Assembly (NCBI GenBank): GCA_027886185.1
Contig: WOAB01000595.1
Span: 2,418,001-2,482,000, forward strand
Length of the DNA: 64,000 nt
Direction of reading: 5' to 3'
Origin: Rheum nobile
Taxonomy: Eukaryota; Streptophyta; Magnoliopsida; Caryophyllales; Polygonaceae
The translations under genes and the position numbers were made by a program. The stretch's first letter is position 1; the number at the start of each line of letters is the position of its first letter. The notes beneath the pieces are model-generated. The model searched no databases and had not been told where the DNA came from. It worked only from the letters and a program-made list of their open reading frames with translations. Positions 47,696-59,167 of the stretch are shown piece after piece.

Positions 47696-49147
47696 AGAAC
47701 TGAGCGTGCGCGTGAGCTTGAATGTTTCAAGTGTGGAGGCCGCGGCCACTACAAAAGGGATTGTCCGAATAACAGAAAGGTTCTCTTCTCCAACACTACA
47801 GCCGGATATGAATCCTATGACGAGGAAGTGGCAGCACGTGAGGCCATTGACAAAGGACACAAAGAAGACCGCGAGGACGCTTATGTGTGTGAGGCTGTCG
47901 CGATGCATGCCGGCACACCACTCATCCTTGTCACGCGTCGCATTCTCACCGTCAAAGAGGCCCATGTAGTCGACCAGCGCGAGATCTTATTTCACACGCG
48001 TTGTCTGGTCAAGACGGCATCCCTGACTGTAATCATCGATGGAGGCAGTTGTTGCAACATTGTCAATGAGAAGGTGGTCAACCATCTCAGCCTGCCGACA
48101 ACACCTCATCCACAACCTTTTGACCTACAAAGGCTATCTTCCAGCTCAGGTAACACTGTCTCACGACAGTGTCTTATACCCTTTTCCATTGGTCACTACA
48201 ATGACACAGTTTTATGTGATGTGATTGCAATAGACGCTACCCATCTCTTGCTTGGGAGTCCATGGCAGTTCGATCGTCACATGCTTCACAATGGGTATCT
48301 AAACACTTATGTGTTTACCTACCACGGGAAGCACGTGACTCTCTTACCTATGTCTCCCCATGAGATTTTACAAGATCAGGTCGAGCGTGATCGAGACAAG
48401 ACTTTGGACGCAGCAAAGACCACATTAACACCAAGTAGGGACATTGTCACATCCAGGAGATCGCGTTCTTCCTTAGGCAAGGAAATCACTTCAAACACCA
48501 CCGCGCCCAAGGATAAAACGCATTGCAGGGACATTGTCAGCACCGCGTTGAAAGACTCTTGTGAGCACCGTGTGCTTCTAGCACGGCCAACCTGTCAACC
48601 TTTGCCCCGCCTGACATCTCTGAGGCCGTTTGCCAACCTGTCGTGCACTTCGAAAGAACATGAGCACACAACCGCGGCCAACCGCGCTGAGCAAGTCCAC
48701 GAGATTCGTCGCACAACGCATTACGCGCCGATACACACCAGTGGCCGCTGTTGCATCATGTTCGAACCCGGGGTCCAAATGTGGCAGCACTTGCGCGCGT
48801 TGCGTTTTCACTCGAAGGATACCCATAAGCTGTACTCCTGCGGAGAAAGATCCTTCTGCGTTGTACATTCAATTGAAGATACACCTTACCCTCTAACATT
48901 CGATGATGGTGAAGCGGGGATGCTTCACAGCCAAGTGGGGGAGGGTGATGCGACCCTGCCAGTATATCGCGTGCCAATGCCGAGCAATGCTTCATCGCGT
49001 GCCTCAATGCTAGCCAATGCAAGCCATCACCAGAGAACGCGTTCTCCTTCAAAGCGCCACCAGCCCAGCACAGAGATCGCGTTCTATCTCAAGATCCCTT
49101 CCACCATCAATGACCGCGTTCATTTAGAGATTGTTTGTTATTTCTGA
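47696..49147 (+). CDS. G knuckle-protease ORF fused to integrase tail and LTR
   Basis: About 480 codons are open from just after TAG 47693 to TGA 49145. In order: zinc knuckle CFKCGGRGHYKRDC (47723-47764), protease VIIDGGSCCNIV (near 48030), LLLGSPWQFDRHML, then a junction near 48590-48665. There sequence matching the start of C pol (VLLARP) gives way to AANRAEQVHEI from the integrase C-terminal region. The tail then runs out of the C reading frame and ends inside the 3' LTR. Its own start codon is unclear; in the ancestor it was part of gag-pol. Whether it is made is unknown. Confidence 0.65.
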   Translation, partial: RTERARELECFKCGGRGHYKRDCPNNRKVLFSNTTAGYESYDEEVAAREAIDKGHKEDREDAYVCEAVAMHAGTPLILVTRRILTVKEAHVVDQREILFHTRCLVKTASLTVIIDGGSCCNIVNEKVVNHLSLPTTPHPQPFDLQRLSSSSGNTVSRQCLIPFSIGHYNDTVLCDVIAIDATHLLLGSPWQFDRHMLHNGYLNTYVFTYHGKHVTLLPMSPHEILQDQVERDRDKTLDAAKTTLTPSRDIVTSRRSRSSLGKEITSNTTAPKDKTHCRDIVSTALKDSCEHRVLLARPTCQPLPRLTSLRPFANLSCTSKEHEHTTAANRAEQVHEIRRTTHYAPIHTSGRCCIMFEPGVQMWQHLRALRFHSKDTHKLYSCGERSFCVVHSIEDTPYPLTFDDGEAGMLHSQVGEGDATLPVYRVPMPSNASSRASMLANASHHQRTRSPSKRHQPSTEIAFYLKIPSTINDRVHLEIVCYF

Positions 49148-49598
49148 CATTATTACTTTCAGTGTTTTCTTTTGGGTGTGTGTTCCACGCGTGTCGCGTG
49201 GGCCAGCTCATTAAGCAAGACTCGGCCCATCTGAGTCCCGCTATCTCCTATAAAAGGTCATCTCGACCTTCTATACTAGGTTACGTCTAATTTGAATCAA
49301 AGCTTAAGTTTGAGAGCATATCGCCTCCTTTCTTTGATTGGACGTCAAACACCTCTCTATCTTCTCATCTCATTCACTCCGCCGCCGACGCTACGGCAAT
49401 CGCTTGATTCTTCAAGCCAAGTCTTCCTTCGCATCTCCCTTCACTCCGCTTCCGCCATCGCAATACCACCATCAATCATCGCATTCACCAACTCACACGA
49501 GGCCCAAATACCACGTTCCACTCATCCAACCACAGAAGTAGCCCGCGCGACTTCCCACCAAGATCATCGATTCGGCATTCACAAGCAGGAACGCATCA
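48946..49598 (+). repeat. G 3' LTR
   Basis: 653 bp, TGATGCGACC to GCATCA. It lacks about 59 bp present in the 5' LTR; the deletion ends lie in short CGCT repeats. TATAAAAG is at 49249-49256. Confidence 0.9.
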
Positions 49599-49800
49599 CA
49601 TAGCCATAGTCTTCATAAGATTGTCTCCTTGGAGGCATGTTCCTTGGTCTATTATCTTGGTTGCGAAAATCCTTGTAGGTGCTCATGTGAGTGTAAGAGT
49701 AAGGGTATATACGTGGTCGAATCTCCCTACATGAAGCACCATAATCCTGAAAGTAAAGGTAATCCCTTTGTGACATATGGCCCAAGCTAGACATCTCCAT
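49599..49800 (-). pseudogene. Family A gag N-terminus (interior c)
   Basis: ATG at 49800, MEMSSLGHMSQRDYLYFQ, then a Tyr/Arg/Asp-rich stretch (PRRQSYEDYGY), cut by G. It joins 44339 across the CATAG duplication. All intact starts in the array use this ATG. Confidence 0.8.
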
Positions 49801-50680
49801 TCGCTCTCCTTGTAAGGTTAGTAACCAAGACTAATACCAACACAACAAGACAAGAGTAGGTAGGCAAGTCAATGGAACCTTGAGCTATCAAGTGCCAAAA
49901 ATTTGGACATAGTTCTTTCCAAGTTCATATTACAAGCTCCAAAGAAATCAAGTCCGTAGGGTATTTGGAAAACACACAACTTAGCCATACAAAAACTGAC
50001 TTGAACCGGTATATAATTCTAACCAAGTTACAAGAAGGCTACTAAGCACACAAGATTTTCAGTTTCAACGTAGTCTTGTACTAGCCTAACTTGGTCTATC
50101 GTGGGGTCCGAGTTCTACTAAGTCCCACCTTATTTCCACTTATGCTTATCGTAGAATTCGAGTTTTTCTATGCCCCACCTCGTTTTGACCAAGACAATGT
50201 TTTTTTTTTGTATAGTATACACACTTCCTGATTTTGAAAGATTCTGATTTTTTTTCGAGCAACAATCGATCAAAATTTAGTACTTTTAGACCATAGGTTT
50301 CATGCTACAAATCTTATGCACCATCCCCACAACTTGAATCTTGATATAGGATGAGATTTCAATGAAAAATATAGCAATTCAAGTAGGCTTAAGTGCAGCA
50401 AAGTGGCATCAATGTTGACAGAAATAGGCTGGATTAAAGAGTTGAAATCATGAGTCTTTTCTTAACTCCAAGTGGTAATAACAATTTCAGTTTCGAGAAA
50501 CAAAAGGTTGTCTTCAACCTTGAGCAATCATAAGCACGAAATTCAGAGATTCAAGAACAAAACTTCAGCAATTTTCAAAAGAACAAGAAGGCACGGAAAA
50601 TTCAGAAGCTTGCAACTAGTACTTAGATCGAATCTAATCCAAAGTTTCGAGCGATTTACCTGGCTAGCTCTGAAAGCACA
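49801..50680 (-). other. Family A leader and primer site (interior c)
   Basis: Leader as at 1-430 but complete, about 860 bp, with a T-rich run near 50200. The primer site, next to LTR_d, reads TGTGCTTTCAGAGC with an extra change from the other copies. No ORF is shared by all copies. Confidence 0.75.
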
Positions 50681-51559
50681 TGATATGGACTAGGATCCCC
50701 TCGATCTCGGTGCAAGCTAAATACCAAGGTGGGTTCCAAGCAAGGTTGAACTTGTTCGGCCGCAGACAATGTTGTTCTAGAATTTTGTTCCGTTTTCAAC
50801 TGGGTCGTTCTCTTCTTTCTGGACTCCAAATTGGATGATTCGAACTCCAGAAGTTATATCTTGAAATCCATTTTATAGCCTACAAATTTTAGTGTGAACC
50901 GATCTAGGAGTCGAACGATATGGCGAATCTACTGAGGGGTCGCAGAGGGATTCGGGAAGGAGTTCTGCGAGATGAGTTGTTTGGTGGAAGAATGTGAAAG
51001 GGAGATTGACAGTGATGGGGTGGTGACGTTCCTGGGTTGAAGTTGAAGGTATAAGTGACTCCTTGGAAAGGATGCAACACACCACTCTTTGGAGACAAGT
51101 TTGAACACAATCAAGAGATGTAACGCATTCGAGAAGGTGATCAAAAGGAGATGGAAATCACACACGATCAAGAGAGTTTTATGGAGTAGAACAAATCTCT
51201 TGGCTTCTCTTTTGATTGGGTTTTAAAAACGTCCCTCCAAAAGGGAAGAGAGGAGCCTTTAAATAGGCTACAAAATTAGAGTGCAAAACACTCTTCTACC
51301 CTTTCAACTCCCACACATTTAAGAGAAAGACTCTCCACTTGTCTATCATTCATTACATCACTTAACTTAAATAAAACGAGTACAATTATCAGCTGGAACT
51401 TATTAAATGGCCGGAAATCCTTGGACACTTGCAAGACAAGGCAAGAGCGGGGTGACGAGCCACGATCCATGTCATCGGGCCAAGTTTGAAAAGACTCGGC
51501 GTTCTTCACTTGGATGGCCTTCTTGATCTTCATGATTGACCCTTGGCAGGGTCACATCA
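50681..51559 (-). repeat. Family A LTR_d, complete
   Basis: 879 bp, minus-strand TGATGTGACCCTGCC (51559) to CATATCA-like end (50681). TATTTAAA is at 51258-51265 and the 85-codon ORF at 51276-51533. It serves as 5' LTR for interior c and 3' LTR for interior d. Confidence 0.9.
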
Positions 51560-53068
51560 TCCTCCCCTCCTTAAAAATGATTCGTCCTCGAATCCGAGTG
51601 CACTTTAAGAAAAATCTTTAGAGCACACAAAACTGTACAAAGTACAACAAGAAAGTGAGGGACCAAGACATCTTTAGGAAAAGCAGGGTACGTGTAAGCA
51701 AACATGATTAGTTTCAATGAGTATCCATGGATGAATTTCCATACACAAGTATTGCCCAACTTCAGCCTAAAGATATGCTTAAGTATAGAACATGAGATGC
51801 ACATGACATACTTAGCAACAAATGCAATCCACAGGGCAATTTGTTTCTCATGCAACAAGAATTGCGAATGAGAGCAATGATGCACACATGAATGCCTAGT
51901 TCTACATGAAAAAACTGTATGCAACAACTTCAATGTCCTATATACATGTTTATGACAAACTAAATGATCCACCAAGTCATGAATTGAGCAATAGAACAAT
52001 GATGTATGAAAGAATTTCTAGTTCTACCAACAAAAATAGATTCATGAACTTGCCATTCTATAACCGTTGAAAAATACTCAGTTTGACGCAAGGGAAACAA
52101 AATAGATAAAGTAGGGCCAAGAGATAATCCCCTAGAGTTAGTCTTGAATGGAACATCCTTCTCTTCTTGGCCATAAACAGAATTTTCAAGAGGCTTCTCA
52201 TCCTTAGTCTCGACCTCTTCTTGTAGTAAGAAAGGCAAACTTGAAGGAACCATATGCATCTGGTCTGTCCATGGAGTAGCTAGTGAAGTTAAAGAGCTTT
52301 GCTTGATGGTAGGCCGCAAATTGCTTCTTGGAGGCGTTGGAGATGGTTCTAAGGTTTCCTCATCTTTTTTGTTTGGCCTTAGCACCTCTTCAATGATCAT
52401 AGGAGGCTGACACAGTTCTGCCTTGAACTCTTCATCACATTTGGTTGGCTCAGCCATTGGGAGAGGCTCTTTGGTTGGCTTCGGTTCATCCAACCTTAGT
52501 GGAAGTTCTTCACATGTCGCTTGGACTCTTGGTGGGGACTCACATGAAGCAGCCATGACGACATCTCTCTCGAAGCATGGTATCTCATCATCCTTCCCCT
52601 TGTATATGTAGTAGCAATTAGGGCAAATGTCAGCCAAATGGCCTCGCCCTTCACACATAACACACACAATATCACGTGTTATAATTCGGGGTTGCGGGGT
52701 CACTGTTTCTCTGCCCTTGGACGTGCTAAAACGTGATTTTGGTGAGTCATAGACTCCCTTGGTTTGCACGGAAGGGTTAGAAGAAGAATGATAATAAGGT
52801 TCAAAAGAAGGGACAGTTTGATACATTGTTGGGGGTGTCATCTTTCTTCATCTCTATAGCCATGGTCATAGCCATAGTCTCCATAAGATTGTCTCCTTGG
52901 AGGCATGTTCCTTGGTTTATTATCTTGGTTGCGAAAATCCTTGTAGGTGCTTGTGTGAGAGTTAGAGTTAGGGTACACACGTGGTCGAATCTCCCTACAT
53001 GAAGCACCATAGTCCTGAAAGTAAAGATAATCCCTTTGTGACATATGGCCCAAGCTAGACATCTCCAT
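51560..53068 (-). pseudogene. Family A gag (interior d), frameshifted
   Basis: The only A interior without an insertion or large deletion. MEMSSLGHM starts at 53068. The frame breaks at a G run near 52831, where this copy has 5 G and interior c has 6. It then continues through CVMCEGRGHLADIC to 51960 (293 codons from 52841). The final 400 bp before the LTR ends in SDSRTNHF, pol-like. Gag is about 390 codons in all and nothing between it and the LTR encodes polymerase, so the family is gag-only by structure rather than by damage to one copy. Confidence 0.82.
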
Positions 53069-53962
53069 TCGCTCTCCTTGCAAGGTTAGTAACCAAGACA
53101 AATACCAACACAACAAGACAAGAGTAGATAGGCAAGTCAATGGAACCTTGAGCTATCAAGTGCCAAAATTTTGGACCTAGTTCTTTCCAAGTACAGATTG
53201 CAAGCTCCAAAGAAATCAAGTCCGTAGGGTATTTGGAAAACACAAAACTTAGCCACACAAAAACTGACTTGAACCGGTATATAATTCAAAGAAACATGAA
53301 CCAACCAAGTTACAAGAAGGCTACTAAGCACACCAGATTTTCAGTTTCAATGTAGTCTTGTACTAGCCTAACTTGGTCTATCGTGGGGTCCGAGTTCTAC
53401 TAAGTCCCACCTCTTTTCCACTTATGCTTATAGTAGAATCCGAGTTTTTTCTATGCCCCACCTCGTTTTGACCAAGACAATGTTTTTTTTGTATAGTATA
53501 CACACTTCGTGATTTTGAAAGATTATGATATTTTTTTCGAGCAACAATCGATCAAAACTTAGTACTTTTAGACCATAGGTTTCATGCTACAAATCTTATG
53601 CACCATCCCCACAACTTGAATCTTGATATAGGACGAGTTTTCAATGAAAAATATAGCAATTCAAGTAGGCTTAAGTGCAGCAAAGTGGCATCAATGTTGA
53701 CAGAAATCGGCTGGATTAAAGTGTTGAAATCATGAGTCTTTTCTTAACTCCAAGTGGTAATAACAATTTCAGTTTCGAGAAACAAAAGGTTGTCTTGAAC
53801 CTTGAGCAATCACAAGCACGAAATTCAGAGATTCTAGAACAAAACTTCAGCAATTTTCACAAGAACAAGAAGGCACGGAAAATTCAGAAGCTTGCACCTA
53901 GTACTTAGATCGAATCTAATCCAATGTTTTGAGCGATTTACCTTACTAGCTCTGATAGCACA
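53069..53962 (-). other. Family A leader and primer site (interior d)
   Basis: Complete leader of about 880 bp and primer site TGTGCTATCAGAGC next to LTR_e. Non-coding. Confidence 0.75.
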
Positions 53963-54003
53963 TGATATGGACTAGGATCCCCTCGATATCGGTGCAAGGT
54001 AAA

Positions 54004-54932
54004 TGATAGCTCCATGACCCCCTCAATGACGGCGAAGGATGAAGATGAAGCAATGGAAGTACAATCCAACGGCCCGGTGACTAGAGCTTGTGCAAGGGCG
54101 ATGGAACGAGCAACTCAATCTTTAGTCACCCGGAGTTATGCATGTTACTCAGCGTCAAACAGTCCTAAATGGGTCCTCATCTTCACGGCACTGTCGATGC
54201 CTCGCCGACAATCATGATCGTCCGATTAGGGCATGTTTTTCCAGTAGGCATTTTCTAGATTTTCTTGGGCTATCTTCTCACCATATCCATCATCTTATGA
54301 GTACTTTAGTTTGGTAAGAAGAATGCCTATGAAACTATCTAGTTGCCCAGTGAAACAAACTTGCTATTTTGGGCGCCGGCGCGTCGAGGAAGACCTGAGA
54401 CTTACCTTAAATCTCGCCTATCTTTTATAGTTTTCTTTCCTAATTTATTTAGACTATTTTAGATAGTTTTGGGTCAGGTTGGACGTGCTCCTTATGTTTT
54501 TTGGGCCAGCCCACCCTTTGGATGTTTCTTAGTTAGTCCACTTCCCTTAATAGGGTTTGTCTAGCCTATTTAAACCTTCTTTCATTCATTAATAAGATTA
54601 TGTTGATTTGAGTTGTTAAGTTGAGTTATCTCCTTCCTTGAATCCTAACATCAACCCCTACGATCCCTATGATCGATCCTACTCTGTAGCTCGTCGTTTT
54701 GAGCATCTATCCAACGTTCCTCTGGTGAACGTCTTGATCATCTCTTGATCATAATTCTCCATCACTTTTGATGTGTGAAAACCATCACTTTGGTCCAGTT
54801 CTCTACGTGAAAAGGCTATCTCTTTATCCTTAGAGGATGCCATCTCTTTGGCAAGTTAGAAGAGACGAAAGAAGGCTTGTTCAACGTTAACGATCCTATC
54901 TTGCAACAGCGTTTTCGAGGGTCGTTCGCATC
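54004..54932 (+). repeat. F 5' LTR
   Basis: Begins TGATAGCTCC and ends near GTTCGCATC, without the final CA plus primer site. The first 130 bp encodes a pol-tail-like peptide, NGPVTRACARAMERATQSL. A TATTTAAA box is near 54568. Confidence 0.82.
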
Positions 54933-56821
54933 CGAGATGCGCCTCAAGATACAACTTGCATCCCAAGTACACCGATCCCCCCTTGATTTCTATGCCGAAC
55001 TTGAAGAACTTTCACACAAGGCGGGTATCTACCATTCAGATGAGGATTTTCGGAGTATGTTTCTTCGTGGCCTGCATGCACCTATTTGGGATCAACTTCG
55101 AGTGCTCGACATTAGGAACCTACAAAAGTGCACACATACGGCTCAAGAGATTTGGACGCAAGCACAAGCGGCTAAAAGGCGTCTTGGTCTCGGCCTAACC
55201 CAAGGTATGGTTCTAATCCTATGTCAAGTTCCCCTTCTACTAATGTGCGTTCATCTTCGCAGTCCGCTCCCGCACCATCCATGCCGACGCCGGCCAACCG
55301 TCCTAGTGCCCCAGCGTGGGTCAATCAACCTCCTCCGTGCGGCACCGCTACTTCCGAAGAAAAGGCTCGTGATCGAGTGTGTTTTAAGTGCCAAGGAAGA
55401 GGTCATGTGCAGCGGGACTGCCCTAACAACAAGAGGGTACTCTTTTCCAACACTTCCGGCTATGAGTCGTTTGACAAAGATGACGTCGACCCCGACCCCG
55501 TGTTTGGCGAGCACTATTCCGAGGCCGTCGGCGATGATGACGGATATGTTTGCAACTCCATGGATGATCAAGGCACCGTGCCTCTTAGCCTCATCACACG
55601 CCGTGTCCTCACCATAAAATAAGGTACATCATTGGACCAATGCGAGAATCTCTTCCATACGAAGTGTGCAATCCAAGGTGCTTCTTTGAGTGTGATCATA
55701 GATGGTGGGAGTTGTTGCAATATCATCAATGAAAACGTGATCAAGCACTTCAAGTTTGAGACGACTCCACACCTGCAACCTTATTAGCCTTCAATGGATC
55801 TCAGAAGGCGATGACACCAATGTTGTCAAGCGTCAATGCATAATAACTTTCAGCATTGGGTATTACAAGGACTCAGTGCTCTGTGATGTAGTTCCTATGG
55901 ATGCCACACATATTCTCTTAGGGCGACCTTGGCAATTTGACAAGCGAGTCCTTCATGATGGTTTCCTCAACAACTATATCTTCATGCACAATGGGAGAAA
56001 GGTCACCTTACTTCCTATGAGTCCTAAGGAGATCTTACAAGACCAAGTTGAAAGGAACCGAGCCAAGCCTTTGGAGCAAGCCAAGAATGCAGCCTCCACT
56101 GCCCAAGGAGACAAGGGTATCGTGCCCTCTAAACCAGGCCGTGACAAGGCCACCAAAGCCGCGGCCAGCCCGTCTCCGACGCCTCTACAGCCCGGCATTC
56201 AAGGCAAATGCGAGAACCAGCTTCTCTTAGCCCGGTCCCGGGATGTCTCTCCAATTATTCAGGGACGTCTTCCTTGCTTTCTACTTGTTCCTTTCACGTG
56301 TCTATTAAACGTTAAGGATTTGGTTGATTTACCCCCTGCGGTGTCTACTCTTTTGTAGGAATTTGAGGATGTTATACCCGAAGAGTTGCCTGAAGGATTG
56401 CCACCAATCCGAGGAATAGAGCACCAAATTGACTTTGTGACAGGCGCATCTTTGCCCAGCCGAGCTTCATACTATGCAAGCCCGAAAGAGACCAAGGAGT
56501 TTCAGCTGGAGAAGACGGCCGCGCAGACCGCTCGTCAGCGCAACACAGGCCGGCGTGCCGTGGAATTTAAAGCCGGAGACTTGGTGTGGCTGCACTTGCG
56601 TCGCGATCGCTTTCCATTGAAGTGACGTCACAAGTTGGATGCTAGAGGTGACGGTCCATTTGAGGTGCTACAACGCCTTGGTGCCAATGCCTACCAATTG
56701 GATTTTCCCGATGACTAAGGTGTGCATCCTACCTTCAACGTCGCTGATCTTTCTCCTTATACACCTCTTGCTTTTGACGATGAGGACGAAGCGGGGATGC
56801 TTTGCTACCAAGAAGGGATAT
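54933..56821 (+). pseudogene. F gag-protease and pol remnants
   Basis: Starts in capsid (EMRLKIQLASQVHRSPLDF). CFKCQGRGHVQRDC lies at 55380-55421 and protease VIIDGGSCCNII near 55692. ILLGRPWQFDKRVL and the RT beginning (LPPIRGIEHQIDF, SPKETKEFQ) follow. Near 56508 it jumps to the integrase tail TAAQTARQRNTGRRAVEFKA. Frame changes lie near 55195 and 55760. Stops include TAA at 55620, TAG at 56356 (CAG type) and TGA at 56623 (CGA type). All RT catalytic residues, RNase H and the integrase core are absent. Confidence 0.85.
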
Positions 56822-57794
56822 TGATAGCTCCATGACCCCCTCAATGACAGTGAAGGATGAAGAGGAAGCAATGGAAGTATAATCCAACGGCCCGATGACT
56901 AGAGCTCGTGCAACGGCGATGGAACGAGCAACTCAATCTTTAGTCACCCGGAGTTATGCAGGTTACTCAGCGTCAAATAGTCTTAAATGGGTCCTCCTCT
57001 TGACCTATGAAGGGCTGGGTGATGCCTCGTCCTAATTCAGGCTTCACGGCGTCGCCGATGCCTCGCCAACAATCATGATCGTCCGATTAGGGCATGTTTT
57101 TCCAGCAGGCATTTTCCAGCTTTTCTTGGGCTATCTTCTCACCGTATCCATCATCTTATGAGTACTTTAGTTTAGTAAGAAGAATGCCTATGAAACTATC
57201 TAGTTGCCCGGTGAAACAAACTTGGTATTTTGGGCGTCGGCGCGTCGAGGAAGACCCGAGACTTGCCTTAAGTCTCGCCTATCTTTTATAGTTTTCTTTC
57301 CTAATTTATTTAGACTATATTAGATAGTTTTGGGTCTGGTTGGACGTGCTCCTTATGTGTTTTGGGCCAGCCCACCCTTTGGAGGTTTATTAGTTAGTCC
57401 ACTTCCCTTACTAGGGTTTGTCTAGCCTATTTAAACCTTCTTTCATTAATTAATAAGATTATGTTGATTTGAGTTGTTAAGTTGAGTTATCTCCTTCCTT
57501 GAATCCTAACATCAACCCCTATGATCCCTAGGATCGATCCTACCCCGTAGCTCGTCATTTTGAGCATTTATCCAACGTTCCTCTGGTGAACGTCTTGATC
57601 ATCTCTTGATCATAATTGTCCATCACTTTGGACGTGTGAAGACCATCACGTTGGTCCAGTTCTCTATGTGAAAAGGCTATCTCTTTAGCCTTAGAAGACT
57701 CCATCTCTTTGGCAAGTTAGAAGAGACGAAAGAAGGCTTGTTCAACGTTAAAGATCCTATCTTGCAACGGTATTTTCGAGGGTTGTTCGCATCA
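56822..57794 (+). repeat. F 3' LTR
   Basis: 973 bp, TGATAGCTCC to TTCGCATCA, followed by GTAAA. It carries about 50 bp near 57000-57050 that the 5' LTR lacks. Confidence 0.88.
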
Positions 57795-58230
57795 GTAAAT
57801 ACCAAGGTGGGTTCCAAGCAAGGTTGAACTTGTTCGGCCGCAGACAATAATGTTCCAGAATTCTGTTTCGTTTTCAACTGGGTCATTCTCTTTTCTCCGG
57901 ACTCCAAATTGGATGATTCCAACTCCAAAAGTTAGATCTTGAAGTCCAGTTTATAGCCTACAAATTTAAACGTGAACCAATCTAGGAGTCGAACGATATG
58001 GCGAATCTACTGAGGGGTCGTAGAGGGATTCAGGAAGGAGTTCTGCGAGATGAGTTGTTTGGTGTAAGAATGTGAAAGGGAGATGGACGGTGATGGGTTG
58101 GTGACGTTCCTGGGTTGGAGTTGAAGGGATAAGTGACTCCTTGGAGAGGATGCAACACACCACTCTTTGGAGACAAGTTTGAACACAATCAAGAGATGTA
58201 ACACACTCGAGAAGGTGATCAAAAGGAGAT

Positions 58231-59167
58231 ACTCCCCTAGAGTTAGTCTTGAATGGAACATCATTCTCTTCTTGGCCACAAACAGAATTTTCAAGAGGCT
58301 TCTCATCCTTAGTCTCATCCTCTTCTTGTAGTAAGAAAGGCAAACTTGAAGGAACCATATGCGTCTGGTCCGTCCATGGAGTAGCTAGTGAAGTTAAAGA
58401 ACTTTGCTTGATGGTAGGCCGAAAATTGCTTCTTAGAGGAGTTGGAGATGGTTCCAAGGTTTCCTCCTCTTTTTCTTTTGGCCTTAGCTCCTCTTCAATG
58501 ATCATAGGAGGCTGACATAGTTCTGCCTTGAGCTCTTCATCACATTTGGTTGGCTCAGCCATTGGGAGAGGCTCTTTGGTTGGCTTCGGTTCATCCAACC
58601 TTGGTGGAAGTTCTTCACATGTCGCTTGGACTCTTTGTGGGGACTCACATGAAGCAGCCATGACGACATCTCTCTCGAAGCATGGTATCTCATCATCCTT
58701 CCCCTTGTATATGTAGTAGCGATTAGGGCAAATATCAGCCAAATGGCCTCGCCCTTCACACATAACACACACAATATCACGTGTTATAATTCAGGGCTGC
58801 GGGGTCACTGTTTCTCTGCCCTTGGACGTGCTAAAACATGTTTTTTGTGAGTCATAGACTCTCTTAGTTTGCACGGAAGGGTTAGAAGAAGAATGATAAT
58901 AAGGTTCAAAAGAAGGGACAGTTTGATACCTTGTTGGGGGTGCCATCTTTCTTCATCTCTATAGTCATAGCCATAGTCTCCATAAGATTGTCTCCTTGGA
59001 GGCATGTTATTTGGTCTATTATCTTGGTTGCGAAAATCCTTGTAGGTGTTCGTGTGAGTGTTGGAGTTAGGATACACATGTGGTCGAATCTCCCTACATG
59101 AAGCACCATAATCCTGAAAGTAAAGGTAATCCCTTTGTGACATATGGCCCAAGCTAGACATCTCCAT
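58231..59167 (-). pseudogene. Family A gag (interior e), fused to LTR_e
   Basis: ATG at 59167. It shares the 5-G frameshift (58936-58940) with interior d. Knuckle CVMCEGRGHLADIC is intact. The tail ends where LTR_e begins, producing a 268-codon ORF (57966-58772) half gag, half antisense-free LTR sequence. The last 500 bp or so of the interior and the start of the LTR are deleted. Confidence 0.8.

Larger units (their letters stand above)
44340..49598 (+). mobile_element. G: internally deleted C-family relative
   Basis: 5,259 bp, TGATGTGACC to GCATCA, with target duplication CATAG (44335-44339 and 49599-49603) inside family A gag. It has LTRs of 712 and 653 bp, a primer site, leader, gag, protease and only the tail of integrase. 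RT, RNase H and most of integrase are gone, so it must depend on another element. Gag and protease are close to those of C. Confidence 0.92.
54004..57794 (+). mobile_element. F: C-related element lacking primer site and most of pol
   Basis: 3,791 bp, TGATAGCTCC to TTCGCATCA, with target duplication GTAAA. LTRs are about 929 and 973 bp and differ by several percent plus an indel of about 50 bp near 57000. The interior has part of gag, protease, the beginning of RT and the integrase tail. The 5' LTR runs straight into mid-gag, so the primer site and leader are absent. Confidence 0.88.
53963..58230 (-). repeat. Family A LTR_e, split by F and truncated
   Basis: LTR pieces 53963-54003 and 57800-58230 surround F, with GTAAA duplicated at 53999-54003 and 57795-57799. 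At 58226-58230 the LTR is fused to mid-gag of interior e through the shared bases GAGAT. About half the LTR and the gag 3' end are missing. Confidence 0.85.
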
